Numbered from the stretch's first letter, positions 1 to 11,320 are shown. The stretch is 22,556 nt of DNA from Cerioporus squamosus (GCA_022592435.1 JABYQS010000440.1:1-22556); one strand, 5' to 3'. The notes: generated from the sequence alone by a model not told the origin. Numbers and translations are program-made.

Positions 1-1
1 C

Positions 2-936
<935 letters not shown>

Positions 937-1482
937 AGGACAGTTCTCGTGATGTAATATACGTGCTACAACAGGGCTACTGGGAGTGTGTACAACGGTG
1001 TACTACATCGAAGAGGCTGGTTAGCGGGCCATCTTGGAAAGGGGATTGTTGTCAGGTGAGGAATGGACGCAAGTACGCAGAATGTCGGAGGAAGATCGCG
1101 CAAAGGTAGGATGGGAGGAGAGTACCGGCAAGCAGTCAAGCTGGTACTCCATACCGCCAGGGATTGAGTCGAGGAGAGACTGCACTGCGAGCCATTGCTA
1201 TATAGCGGGAGGACTTAGGCGTCGCGACAGCCTGAGTAGAACTCGACAATGCGAGGAAAGGAAGGGAGATGGCTTCGACTCCGCTCATGGAGGAAAGCCC
1301 TCTCAAGATCTCCCGTCTGGCGAACGTCAAGCAGACACTACTGCAGCCAACAACCGCACCACCAACGCACCAATGAAGGCTGTCAGCCTGACCCACAGAA
1401 GCGCATGCGCACCCAACCCTAGAAAAAAACTGCACGCGGTAATAACTTATTCCCCAAATCCCCCACAGCGGAACGTACTCGA
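937..1482. other. Convergent intergenic region (cyclin C / SEC63 3' ends)
   Basis: This 546 bp spacer separates two genes that are transcribed towards each other and should hold both 3' untranslated regions. Open frames here run antisense into SEC63 and show no protein-like character. No RNA gene, repeat or mobile element was recognised. Confidence 0.6.
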
Positions 1483-3885
1483 TCAATCACTGTCGCTGTC
1501 GCTACTGCTGTCGCCCTTCTCCTCCTCCTCCTCATCGTCCGTGCTGCTCTCCTCGTCGCTCTCCTCGTCTCCCCGTTTCTTGACCGAGCCACCACGCATG
1601 AGCGCCATCTGGCCAGCAAGCGAGTCCTCCTCCGGGTCCGAGATGTCGTCGTCCGCGGTCGTGTCCTCCGAGGCAAGCACAGACGGGTCGTCGATCTTCA
1701 GGATCACGTCGCGTGACGCCTCGTCGCCCACAAACGTGTCGCTGACGACAAAGACCTTCCACGTGAACAGCCCGACCGTCTGCGGCGCCTGGAACTGGAT
1801 CTTGTACGAGCGGTAGTCCATGCCCGACTGCGGGTCCGCGACGGGCACGTCCGTGATCTTCATCGGTGGGACGACGACCTTGTTCGACTTGACGTCCGCC
1901 AGGACAATCCACCACGAGGGCTTGCGGTTCTGTCACGGGCAGTGAGCGAACATGCGTCAGAGAGATGGCTGAGACGGACGCACCGCTGGCCAGTACGGAG
2001 CATGCGCGTATCCGCTCGTGTAGTCTTTCTTCGGCAGGTCCTCCATCTCCTTCTTACCGAGCAGGAATTCGTTATCACGCTTCTCGCTTTCCTTCGTTGG
2101 CTGCGGGACCGGCACGGGCTGTCCGGCCTTCGACAGCGGCACGACGCGGAGCTTGACGAGCAAGTGCACGAACGAACTCGGCGTCACATAGCGCTCGCCG
2201 ATGACCTTAAACGACGCATCGACGATCTCCGTCTGGCCAAGGCGCTCCAGCGCTTTCTCAGCATCGGGGAGTGCGGGAGACTCGGACTTCGACAGCGAAG
2301 AGACAGCGGCCTCAAAAGACTCCGAGGAAGACAGAGAAGGTGCTTCGGAGAGGTCGATTCCGGGCAGCTGGGCAGCTTTGAGTTCTGCCTGTCCGGGGAG
2401 AAGTGCTTGTGTGATGTACGCGTGCAGGCGCATGGCGGAGATGGTGGGGAGGAGCCAGTTTCTCGACATCGTGATGCCCAACATGGAGTTCAGGAGCACA
2501 GGGGTCTGCAGTAGTATCTCCGTTTGCTCTGTGACATGTTCAGTATTTGGCATAAGAGAGGTGTATAATGCGTACCCTTCTGAAGCGTGGAGTTCGTAAC
2601 GGGTATGCGCAGCAAGTGAGCATACAGCAGGGTGAACGCCCTCCGACGAGTTTCGTGCTTGCCAGGGAGAGCGTCTGCGAGCTTCACAAGCTCGTCCCAC
2701 TTGCCTCCCAGCTTCTCTTCGATCTGTTTCTCAAGCTGCTCCAACTCGGCCTCCGCCTTGCCGATCTTTGAGGGGACATCCCACTCAAAGGCCTTACCGA
2801 GGGAAGTCGCGACATCGTCCATGCCGGACTCCTCGGTCAGGCTCTTGAAGAACGCAGCAGCGCTCTGGGCATGAACGCCATCCTTCGTCTTCTCCCTGTT
2901 ACCGAACCACCACCGGCCCTGGGAAGTAGCGGATGAACACGACTGACGTGTGCAGGATGACATGCGCACTTACCACGAGCGCGGGGAGCGCGCCACCGAA
3001 GATCAGACCGTACGCACCAAGAACCCAGAAATTGTTGCCGCTCTCGACGATCCACTTGGGCAACGCAATGCCCATCGAGACCTCCTGGCGACCGTCGGGG
3101 TGGCCATACATCTCCCAGTTCTTGCGGATCGTTTCGTCGGTCAGACTAGTGACATCATGAGCAAGGGCCCGGTGGGACGGCAGAAAGTACATACGACTTG
3201 TACGCCTTTGTGATTTCGACGAAGCGTGCCTCGACGGCCTCCATGGTCTCGTTTATGGCCAGTTTGACCTTGTCTGGATGGCTGTGGACTTGTGAGCACA
3301 ATGATCCAACGGGACAGAGAGCGAGGAGAGTGCGCGCACAATTTACGGGACAGCTTCTTGTAGTGCGACTTGATCTCCTTCGTAGTCGCGCTCTACTCGG
3401 GGTTTGAGGACGGCGATCTGGGGAATGTAAAAAAAGGGAGCGCACCGTGCTGATATCGAGGATCTCGAAGGGGTCATATATTTTGTTGACGTTCTCGGTG
3501 TTTGTGACCTTGTACGCGAAGAAGGCAGCGAGAGACCAGCCGACGAGGAGGACCACAGTTCTGGCGCAGCCACACTTTGTCAGGATCGCGTTCACGGCAA
3601 GAGCACGCACGTCACGTACCTGCGTCGTAGTTTAGGCGTCAAGAGGGAGCCTCGCTCGCGTTTGCGTATCCGCTCCCGCTGCGCTACGCATTGCTGGCAC
3701 TGGCAGCCAGAGAGCGAAGGTGGCTCTGTGTCACCCAGTCAGCAGCAGTCGCCAGGTAAGTGCGGCAAGGGCGTACTGGTTGTTGAGAAGGACGCGAGCG
3801 TGTACGGGACGAGGAAGATGAGGAGGAACGAGAGGACAAAGTATCCGGCCATGTTGCCGGCTTCGTCATAGCTGTAGTTGGCCAT
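1483..3885 (-). CDS. SEC63: Sec63, ER protein-translocation J-protein
   Basis: Sec63 is an ER membrane subunit of the post-translational Sec61/Sec62/Sec63 translocon; its lumenal J domain activates the Hsp70 BiP/Kar2. The gene has nine exons: 3885-3777, 3725-3620, 3560-3446, 3392-3340, 3281-3195, 3145-2974, 2918-2576, 2528-1984 and 1929-1483. All introns are GT-AG and 47-59 bp. The spliced length is 1977 nt, an exact 658 codons plus stop, close to yeast Sec63. The N-terminus MANYSYDEAGNMAGYF is typical. Transmembrane segments lie near residues 14-32, 74-92 and 193-214. The J domain has KEIKSHYKKLS and the HPD at about 129-131; an intron falls just before HPD, and part of the domain sits on a 53 nt exon. 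Then come GRWWF, the Sec63/Brl domain and a Ser/Asp/Glu-rich acidic tail (about 600-658), where family members bind Sec62. Confidence 0.97.
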
Positions 3886-4350
3886 TCCGGCCGGTTGCGG
3901 GTTCGCTGTTGGTCAGTGGCAAGCTAGAGTACAACGGGGACAAGCTGGGGGCGAAAGCGAGAAGAAAGAGAGACACGTCCTGGACACGTCGCCGTAGCAG
4001 AATGAGAGGACGTGTCAATCCTCAGCCTCAGCCTGCTGTCCGCGGCTGCACTTGGGCGGGCGCCTACGTCTCGACTCTCAGCGCTCAGCATCCTCTCTCT
4101 CGTCCTCGTCCTCGTCTCACGCGGCATGCAAACTGCGCCGTCACGAACGCGTCCACCATCGCACACGTGCGCAACATGGCCCGTTTGCTATCGCATCGAC
4201 AGTCTGAGTTGTATTGCGCCCCGAGGAGCCCCGTATCTCGTCGTTGCCCCGGCCCGCGGTCAACTCCGCCTACTTACTCGCGCGTCCGCATCTTCCCTTA
4301 ACGCCGTCAAATCTAGTGCTACACGCCACTATGAACGTTTCCAATCGTAC
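3886..4350. promoter_or_regulatory. Divergent upstream region between SEC63 and the 4351 reading frame
   Basis: This 465 bp segment lies upstream of the SEC63 start at 3885 and of the plus-strand frame beginning at 4351, so it should carry the SEC63 promoter. It is pyrimidine-rich on the plus strand with CTC/CGTC runs. I see no clear TATA box and no convincing gene. Confidence 0.4.
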
Positions 4351-4750
4351 ATGCCCATCATACAAGGCCCAGGTGCGGACCATAGCCATTATACGGGCGC
4401 GGGGTTCGTCTTGTATTGTGCAACATCCGGCGTCTTCAACTGTCCTCGCTCGTCGACACGATCGCCAACCAAACACTCTTCTCGAAGGTCGGCTTCCCTC
4501 TGCAGGATTACGCGCTCTCAATAGCGAACGTGCACGGAAACACCGCGATCATCCTCTGGCTCGACCACTCCTCGTCCGCGGCCAGCCATCCTCATCATCT
4601 CCCGTGACTAGCTCCGATGTGACGCCCGAAACCGTCGTCCGCGTCCTCGAAGCTCAGAGACACGGGGACCATCGCCTTAAGTGCTTATCATATGTACCCA
4701 CGGCGAACGGCGCAGCTGCACAGGAGAATCTTGCGACAACCGAGTTCAGT
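4351..4750 (+). pseudogene. Short unrecognised reading frame with two apparent frame breaks
   Basis: I do not recognise this protein. Protein-like sequence runs on the plus strand but changes frame twice. It starts MPIIQGPGADHSHYTGAGF from ATG 4351. It continues after a break near 4415-4418 with RLQLSSLVDTIANQTLFSKV and an ILWLDHSSS segment. After a second break near 4578-4583 it reads SDVTPETVVRVLEAQRHG. Each break would be explained by one missing base, and no usable GT-AG intron spans either point. The end is unclear, at about 4690-4750. It converges on gene A, which stops at 4834. It may be a small lineage-specific gene with sequence errors, or a decayed copy. Composition and continuity suggest coding; function is unknown. 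Confidence 0.4.
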
Positions 4751-4833
4751 CATTGTCATAGCATACAAGTACATTGGATATTCACCCCGAAGTCTATCGT
4801 GCACTCCCGAACGCGTAGAGAGTATGCGCCTTC

Positions 4834-5835
4834 TCAGATAAGGTCAATCCCGCTGACGAGATCCTGGGCGTTGCTTCCCAACTTCTGCAGAATCTCCTCT
4901 CTGATTCCACTGTACTTCTTCTCGTCAAGAACCATCGTCTGGTTTTCTGCACCACCTTGTCAGCCTGGCTTCTACGTCCGAGCGTATAGGCGGTCACTGG
5001 GCATACCGGTGTAGAAGTTGACCTTCTGCGAGCCAAAGGTGAAGAAGAGCACCTTGGTGATGTTCTGCTCCGCGTCGTACGTGTACGCGCCGATCTTGAA
5101 CGTCGCTTTGCCATTCACGTTGCTGTAGGGCACGTAGAAAACCACACACCGTCAATACGCCTTCAAACGCGCGACGTTGCCTGTTTCCACTCACGACGCA
5201 ACGCCGACCTGGAAGTTAGCCTTGTTGAAGGACTTGGACGACGAACTAAACAGCGACTCCGCAGCCTCGTTTCTGGCCTTGTCCAGCGACTGGACCATCT
5301 GCTGGAACAGCGCGTACTCTGCCTCGTTGAGATATGTCTCAGCCACCCGCAGCAGGAGGTGGTCCACGGTGCCAAACGAATTCACGTCTTCCACGGAGAC
5401 CAAGCTGCGGGACAGTTTCAGCCGGCCGACGCCAGTAATATAAAGGACGTGAAGCACGGGCTTACTTCCACTTGCGCACGTCCCAGCCGATGTTCCAAAG
5501 GATGTCTCTGTAGTATTCATACCAATCTATGAACTGCGTCTGGCGGTTGTACGACTCGCTGGCGGCCAGTTGTGCGAAGAGTGTCGAGTTGACTACATCG
5601 GCCTATGCAGTACATCAGAAGTGAAACTCTCGTTAGCACGTTGAACGGATATATGACTGGTCATCGAGCTTACCTGCATCTGCGCGGTGAGGTTGCCCAC
5701 GAAAGAGATGGAAGAGCCGTCGCTGACTGCAGCGCATGGGGTATAATCTCTCGGGATGAAGCGTGGGCGCGGTCGCGGGATCTGAATCTCCTTGATGATG
5801 CGGAGACGCTCCTCGATCGTCTTAGGAGAAGACAT
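4834..5835 (-). CDS. Gene A: uncharacterised protein, paralogue of gene B
   Basis: This is an unrecognised family, likely fungal, with no signal peptide or transmembrane segment evident. Exons 5835-5674, 5602-5466, 5404-5195, 5122-5007 and 4946-4834 give 738 nt, exactly 245 codons plus stop. The introns are GT-AG, 60-72 bp, phases 0, 2, 2, 1. The N-terminus has TIEERLRIIKEIQIPRPRPR, a charged, probably helical segment, then SSISFVGNLTAQMQ. The middle has VNSTLFAQLAAS and QFIDWYEYYRDILWNIGWDV. The third exon has an NFQVGVAS end, and the last two contain FKIGAYTYDAEQN and IREEILQKLG. Gene B matches it segment by segment. Two extra copies of the first coding segment lie upstream; if spliced in, translation begins at 6108 and the protein has 297 residues. 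Exon structure is well supported; function is unknown. Confidence 0.85.
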
Positions 5836-6191
5836 CTTGTACGAGACAATTGAGAGATGTTCCTGGGGCCCTCGAACTTATACACTACTCACCGTGGAGC
5901 TTGGCTTACGAGGGATTTCAATTTCCTTGATGATGCGGAGACGCTCCTCGATTGTCATAGGTGCAGACATCTTGTAGGGGACGATTGAGAGATGATCCTG
6001 GGGCCGTTAGCGAACCTATGCACTACTCACCGTTGAGCTGGACTTATGAGGGATCTCAATCTCCTTGATGATGCGGAGACGCTCCTCAATCGTCTTAGAA
6101 GTAGACATCTTGTGCGCGATGTTTAAGAGGGGGATCCTGGGGTCGCTGGCGGGCTTATCCACAGCCCACCGTTGGGCTTGGCTTATGAGGG
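5836..6191 (-). repeat. Tandem array of duplicated 5' coding exons upstream of gene A
   Basis: The first coding segment of gene A is repeated at 135-138 bp spacing. The start codons are at 5835 (the gene's own), 5970 and 6108. The copies at 5970-5893 and 6108-6031 are both 78 nt and encode MSAPMTIEERLRIIKEIEIP and MSTSKTIEERLRIIKEIEIP, each followed by six more residues ending SST. Each ends exactly at a GTGAGT donor. The spacers are 57 bp (5836-5892) and 60 bp (5971-6030); each ends in ACAAG directly before the next ATG, and the 60 bp one contains CTAAC. They behave as phase-0 introns, so all three segments can join in frame. A degenerate further copy at 6170-6191 keeps only the exon tail and a GTGGGC donor, with a 61 bp intron-like spacer (6109-6169). 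Confidence 0.9.
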
Positions 6192-7046
6192 ACAAGGGGG
6201 GCGCTGTCGTGGGCCACTCATGACCTCACCGGTGCGAGACCAAGCATCCCGTCAGAGAACTGCCATAGAGAATCCTCCCGAGCGGCGGTAAGTCATGCTC
6301 TCGTGCCTTTCTGGTTCCAATCCCAAGATGACGGGGGCGCAGGATCGAGGCTCAAAGGAAACTCGTAAGCGGCAACCCAATGACTCTTCGGCCGGATGGT
6401 GCTAGAGCGATTGTAACGTTAGCGTCAGCCATCGTTGAGTCTGGGACTGCTCATAGAATGCATACGGACATGTGATGTGATGACATGACATGACATGCAG
6501 GGCTGCACTCGCTCGGATGCAAGGAGGCCTTCGAGGAGTTGAAGCCCAATGGCATCGGGCCGCTTCCGGTACGCGCGTGTAGTGAACATGGCGCTAATAC
6601 TTGGGGAAGGCAACACTTCTGCAACACTATCAGCCTATCCGCATTTCAGCATGACGAGAGTGTACGCGCCACCATTGTTCGAAGTCCCAGCTGACCCGAA
6701 CTACCTTCCATACACCGAGCATCGATGATTCGCGGGGGAGTTTGAAGAGGCGTCTCGGTGTCGTTCCCTTCATGCGTCCTGTCAGACGACTGTGCACTGT
6801 AATGAGCACGCGCGGCATCATCATTCAACCCCAAACCTTGCAGGATGGTTACGTCCTCGGGTCGTCCCGTCTGGTGAATCCTCCCTGACGTCGAACTCGG
6901 TCGCTGACGAGAGACTGTCGGTGCTCACTCCGACCGCTGTCACGAGGTTAGGATGTGGGTGAAAGCTTTAGGATTTAAAGACGTACATCCAACGCCGTCT
7001 TCATCGTTGCCCGCCAACCTGTCTGCGATCTCACCACTTTCCATCA
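6192..7046. promoter_or_regulatory. Shared upstream region between genes A and B
   Basis: This roughly 855 bp region lies between head-to-head paralogues and should contain both promoters. It holds a short TGACA-type direct repeat (about 6477-6497). A TATA-like TTTAAAG at 6974-6980 lies 67 bp before the gene B start. No tRNA or open frame with protein character was found. On the gene A side no clear TATA element is visible upstream of 6108. Confidence 0.4.
6974..6980 (+). promoter_or_regulatory. TATA-like element for gene B
   Basis: TTTAAAG lies 67 bp before the ATG at 7047, a plausible core promoter spacing for a short leader. It rests on sequence alone. Confidence 0.3.
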
Positions 7047-8015
7047 ATGCCTAGGACCCAGCAGACCGAGATTGCGGACGACGCTGCCGTAGCGTCCCGC
7101 TCCATTGTATGGGTCGGTGACCTCGATAAACAACAGAAGGCACGAGTCCCCTGTCCGCTCGCCCAATTCACGAAGTAACAAAACTTACCTCACATCCCAG
7201 AGCGACGTACTCGAGTCGACCCTCTTTGGTCAACTTGCCGCCGACAAGCAGCACTCCTCCGACTCTGAGGAAGAGACGCTTGCGTGGTACAAGAAGTACA
7301 CCGACACACTCGAAACCATCGGCTGGGTTGTCGAAAAGGCTGAGTGAGCATCCAGTTGCATTCAAGAGCCTTGGAGCGTGCTATAATTTACATACCACAT
7401 AGTTTCGCAGGGGTCAAGTATGACAAGACCGAAGGAACCATGCACGACACGGTCCTAGAGCAACTGGCGAACGATGCAACGGTCAGCAAGAGCCTCTACT
7501 CGTCGGTAGCAAGGGCGATGTTGGCATTCGCTCGCGCCGGGCCGGATTCTGAGGCCGAGAATGTGTTCGACTCGTCCTCTGTCGCGTCTTCCTCCGAGTT
7601 CGCTAGCTTCCAGATCGCGGTGGCCTCGTGAGTTCCTTGTACCTTTGCGCGGTCAGAAGAGATAATTCACTGCCTTCTAGGGTGGATCAAGGCAACGTGG
7701 TCCTCACCTTGCTCGCATGGTTTTACTCTTCCAACCAGCGGGTGGGCAACGCCCTCTGGTTCGAGTGGCAAAATGCGACGCTGTCCATCAAGACCTGTGA
7801 GTCGTACCTGCTCGAAACCTGAATGCATGTCCTGCATACACTGACGCCCTGCCTAGCAACGCTGACCATGACCTTGAACTCCGATGTCTACGAACGAGTC
7901 CGTGACTCGATCCATGAGAGGCTCGAGAGCGCTGGCAAGCTCGATCAGATCGTGCCGCTGTGTGAGTGCATATAAGCTTCTTGATACGGGGACAAGTTCT
8001 GAATGTCACATAGAA
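7047..8015 (+). CDS. Gene B: uncharacterised protein, paralogue of gene A
   Basis: This is the second member of the unrecognised family. Exons 7047-7139, 7201-7343, 7403-7627, 7681-7796, 7857-7961 and 8014-8015 total 684 nt, that is 227 codons plus stop. The introns have phases 0, 2, 2, 1, as in gene A, and exon 4 is 116 nt in both. Matching blocks are RSIVWVGDLDKQQK, DVLESTLFGQLAAD, WYKKYTDTLETIGWVV, FASFQIAVAS, ALWFEWQNATLSI and VRDSIHERLESAGKL. Compared with A, the N-terminus is shorter and lacks the TIEERLRIIKEI segment. Intron 1 uses either a GC donor at 7140 or a weak GT donor at 7146; both keep frame. The final intron (7962-8013, GTGAGT donor) splits the TAA stop; if it is not spliced, the protein ends four residues later at TAA 7973-7975. 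Function is unknown. Confidence 0.85.
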
Positions 8016-8266
8016 ACTTGAGCGGCCCAGGCGTCACCTACGTTGGGTCATATGCGGAGAAAGGGCGGACGCGTGTAGAGGAGCAGACATTCTATGTAGT
8101 GTGGTTGTTCGCGTCCGTCGAGGAATGGATTGTCAGTCGTCGTCTTGTGTGTATAAGTCACCTGTTACTTAGTTCCGCCATGACGAGGTTTCGCTGCGTT
8201 GTACCAGTCATGAAGTGCAGCATGGATGCGCGTGCAGACTGGCACATGCCTTGATACAACCGTAGG

Positions 8267-8914
8267 TCATGTATTGTGGTCAAGTACAATCTCCATCTCA
8301 GTCGTGCTGCTGTCGGGCCCCACTCGAGAGGAAGTGAGGACCTCTCCGCCCGCGGCCAGCGAGTCGATGAGCATGGCCAGACGCGACGTGGTCAGATTGG
8401 GCTCCTAGTTGCACGTTGATATGGGACGGTTGGAAAGAGAGGATGCGGTGCCCACCTTCCGAATCTCCTCCAAGTCATCCCTGAACGCGTCGGCAACAGA
8501 GGCCATCCAGAACTTCCTAAACCGCTCCTTCAGAACTTGCTCCTGTCCTTGCGCCCCGGAAGGGGGCAGGAACGACGGTACAGCAGATGGAGGGGGTGTT
8601 GGCGACTGTGTCCGTCGCGCGGGCTTTTGAGGTGCGGCAGTAGGAGAGGGCGCCCTCGCAGGCCCAGCGTCGGAGTCGTTGTCCGAGTCGGACTCAGAGG
8701 ATGAGGATGAGGACGAGGACTCTTCGCTGGGCTCTGGCTGAGGCTGGGGTCTCTTCGCGGCCTTCCCGGGCACGCGGACGACGACTTGGGTGGGGGCCTC
8801 GGAGTCGGACGAGGAATCATCGGAGGACGACGATTCCGAGGACAACGACGCCGCGCGTCGCTTGCGCTTTCGCGTCCGCTTCCTCGCGGCAGGTTTTGGT
8901 TGAGCGGGGGCCAT
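8267..8914 (-). CDS. RSA3: Rsa3-type ribosome assembly protein
   Basis: Rsa3 acts in the nucleolus in early 60S ribosomal subunit maturation. Two exons, 8914-8456 and 8404-8267, are joined by a 51 bp GT-AG intron and encode 198 residues. The N-terminal two thirds is low complexity: a basic patch (RKRTRKRKRR, about 11-20), Ser/Asp runs and a Pro-rich stretch, typical of nucleolar proteins. The conserved C-terminal domain starts at FRKFWMASVADAFRDDLEEI and continues across the intron with EPNLTTSRLAMLIDSLAAG, the Rsa3 signature. The start is the only ATG that gives the basic N-terminus. The gene is divergent from ADE2 across 200 bp. The family call rests on the C-terminal domain only, as usual for this protein. 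Confidence 0.85.
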
Positions 8915-9114
8915 GGTCAGGAGGCGCGAGCCCGAGGAGGTCGTGGACGATGAGCTCGAGAACGCATTGCTCGGCGTTCAGATGCACAAGCACTTGCAGG
9001 AAGTTTGCGGACCGGCGCTTGCGACTTTGTCCTCGACGATCATCTCGGTGTCGTTCGCGAGCTCGCCCGCTGATAGACAAGTCGTACGAAGACACGTCGA
9101 ATCACGAATCCACA
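8915..9114. promoter_or_regulatory. Compact bidirectional promoter, RSA3 / ADE2
   Basis: Exactly 200 bp separate the divergent start codons of RSA3 and ADE2, so both core promoters and leaders must fit here. No TATA box is evident on either strand. Co-regulation of ribosome assembly and purine synthesis is possible but is inference. Confidence 0.5.
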
Positions 9115-11084
9115 ATGGACAAGGTCGTTGGGATTTTAGGTGGGAGTGGGTCGTCCTCGCCTCCGTACCAGACGAAACTTTGCTGACAGAGTTCTTCCCT
9201 CTACTCAGTTCTTGTATCAGACCGAGAATCCAATGTTCACACATATACCTAGGCGGTGGCCAACTCGGCCGTATGCTGGCAGCCTCAGCTTCGCTTCTGA
9301 ACATCGACGTTGTCGTCCTCGACGTCGGAGACAATGGTCCTGCCAAGCAAGTCGTTGCACCGCGCGCGCCCCAGCTCGCCCACATCGACGGTTCTTTCGC
9401 CGACCCCGAGAAGATCCGTGAACTCTCGGGGAAGGTGGACGTCCTCACCGTCGAGATTGAGCATGTGGAGGTGGGCGTACTGGAGGAGGTCGAGAGCAAG
9501 GTCCCGCTAGGGGTGCACCCTAGCCCGTTCACCATCAAGACGATACAGGACAAGTTCGTTCAGAAGGAGCATCTGCGCAAGTCCGGTTGCCCCGTATCGG
9601 ACTTCCTGCGAGTGGATTCGACAGAGGAGTCCATCCGCGCAGCTGCCGACAAGCTGGGTCTCCCGCTAATGCTGAAGAGCCGGACGCTGGCGTACGATGG
9701 GCGAGGTAACTTCGTCATTCGCGACCTTGCCCAGGCGCAAGACGCGATCAAGGCGCTTGGCAATCGCCCTCTCTATGCTGAGAAGTGGGTGCCGTTCGTG
9801 AAGGAGATCGCCGTCATGGTCGTACGCTCGCGGTCTGGTGAAGTGGTCTCCTATCCTGTCGTCGAGACGGTGCACAAGGACAACATCTGCCATTTGGTTT
9901 TCGCTCCACTCCGGAGTTGCGATCCCTCAATAGCGTCCCATGCTCGCGAAGTTGCTGAGAATGCCGTGAAGACCCTCCAAGGTGCCGGTGTCTTCGGTGT
10001 GGAGATGTTCCTTATGGCAGACGGTCAGTGCTTTCCATCTCACGTTGAAGGCTTCAGCTCATGAGTGCATCAGGGACTGTATATCTCAACGAGATCGCAC
10101 CTAGACCACACAATTCAGGCCACTATACGATCGAAGCATGCGAAACATCTCAGTACGAGAACCACCTCCGCGCCATCCTCTCCCTCCCGCTAGGCTCCAC
10201 CGCCCTGAAAGTGCCCTCCGCCTGCATGCTCAACATCCTCGGCGCGTCGTCCAACCTCTCCGAGATCACCTCCTTCTCCGAGTTCGCACTCACGGTCCGC
10301 GGAGCTCGCGTCCACCTCTACGGCAAATCCGAGTGCCGTAAAGGCCGCAAAATGGGGCACATCACCCTCGTCGCCGACTCCGACGCCGAGCTCAGCAAGC
10401 GCCTCCGCCCCCTCCTCGAACGTCTCCCGGGCGGCCACGACCCGCAAGAGCTCGACCTGTACGCGCCCCTCTTCCCCGGACGCGGGTTCTCCCACAAGCA
10501 GCCCCTCGTGGGCATCATCATGGGCTCCGACTCCGACTTGCCCGTCATGCTCCCCGCAGCAGACATCCTCAACCACTTCAACATTCCCTACGAGCTCACC
10601 ATCGTGTCCGCACACCGTACGCCCGACAGGTTGGTCGAGTACGCACGGTCTGCCTCTGCTCGAGGTCTCCGGGCCATCATCGCGGGCGCAGGCGGCGCCG
10701 CACATCTCCCCGGTATGGTCGCCGCGATGACTGCTCTGCCCGTGATCGGTGTCCCGGTCAAGGGCAGCTCGCTCGACGGAGTCGACTCGCTCCACAGCAT
10801 CGTTCAGATGCCAGTGCGTATTCTCTCCCTTCGTACATGCTCATGGTGCCTGCTAACCTGTTTCCTTCCAGCGCGGCATCCCCGTGGCTACTGTCGCAAT
10901 CAACAACGGTACGAACGCCGGTCTCCTGGCAGTGCGTATCCTGTCCGCAGGCCAGCCTCAGCTCGTGACCGCCATGGACGCCTACCTGAAAGCCTTGGAG
11001 AAGGAGGTGCTGGGCAAGGTCGACAAAATCACGGAGATTGGATGGGATGCGTACGAGGCGGCGAAGAAGGCGCGAAGCAGCTAG
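9115..11084 (+). CDS. ADE2: Phosphoribosylaminoimidazole carboxylase (AIR carboxylase), PurK-PurE fusion
   Basis: This cytosolic enzyme carboxylates aminoimidazole ribonucleotide to CAIR in de novo purine synthesis. Exons 9115-9139, 9253-10023, 10074-10813 and 10872-11084 total 1749 nt, exactly 582 codons plus stop, the normal fungal length. The introns are 113, 50 and 58 bp, all GT-AG. The N-terminal PurK half opens with [15 protein letters not shown] (split by intron 1) and has the ATP-grasp features [18 protein letters not shown] and [16 protein letters not shown]. The C-terminal PurE half begins near residue 408 with [14 protein letters not shown], then SAHRTPDRL and [11 protein letters not shown], the catalytic core. 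No frame break or missing motif is seen. It is divergent from RSA3. In fungi, loss of this gene causes adenine auxotrophy and often red pigment. Confidence 0.98.
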
Positions 11085-11320
11085 ACCGAAGATATTTGTA
11101 ATTTCAAGTTGTCTCACTAGAAATATTGTATCTGTACGTGTACTGCATAGCTCACCGTTTGCAGCGCTGGCTGGCAGGTGAAAGTCTCAATCGTGAAGTA
11201 CGCCGTCAAGCTCGCGACGACTGCTATAATACAACATATCATGAGGTGATGCTAGTGTACATACAAGATCCCCTGAAACGAAAACATGAATATAAGCAAC
11301 AAAGTGACGCAGCACATTGA

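Noticed and set aside
1034..1816. Long plus-strand open frame
   Set aside because: Its second half is antisense to the last SEC63 exon and the rest has no protein-like character; treated as a shadow.
3924..4301. Ser/Arg-rich open frames upstream of SEC63
   Set aside because: Low complexity from pyrimidine-rich promoter DNA, with no conserved-looking segments.
6290..6330. Possible tRNA T-arm (GGTTCCAATCC)
   Set aside because: No matching acceptor stem, anticodon arm or D-arm could be paired around it.
8003..8254. Open frame after gene B
   Set aside because: Gene B alignment with gene A ends before it, and it has no protein-like blocks; probably 3' untranslated sequence.
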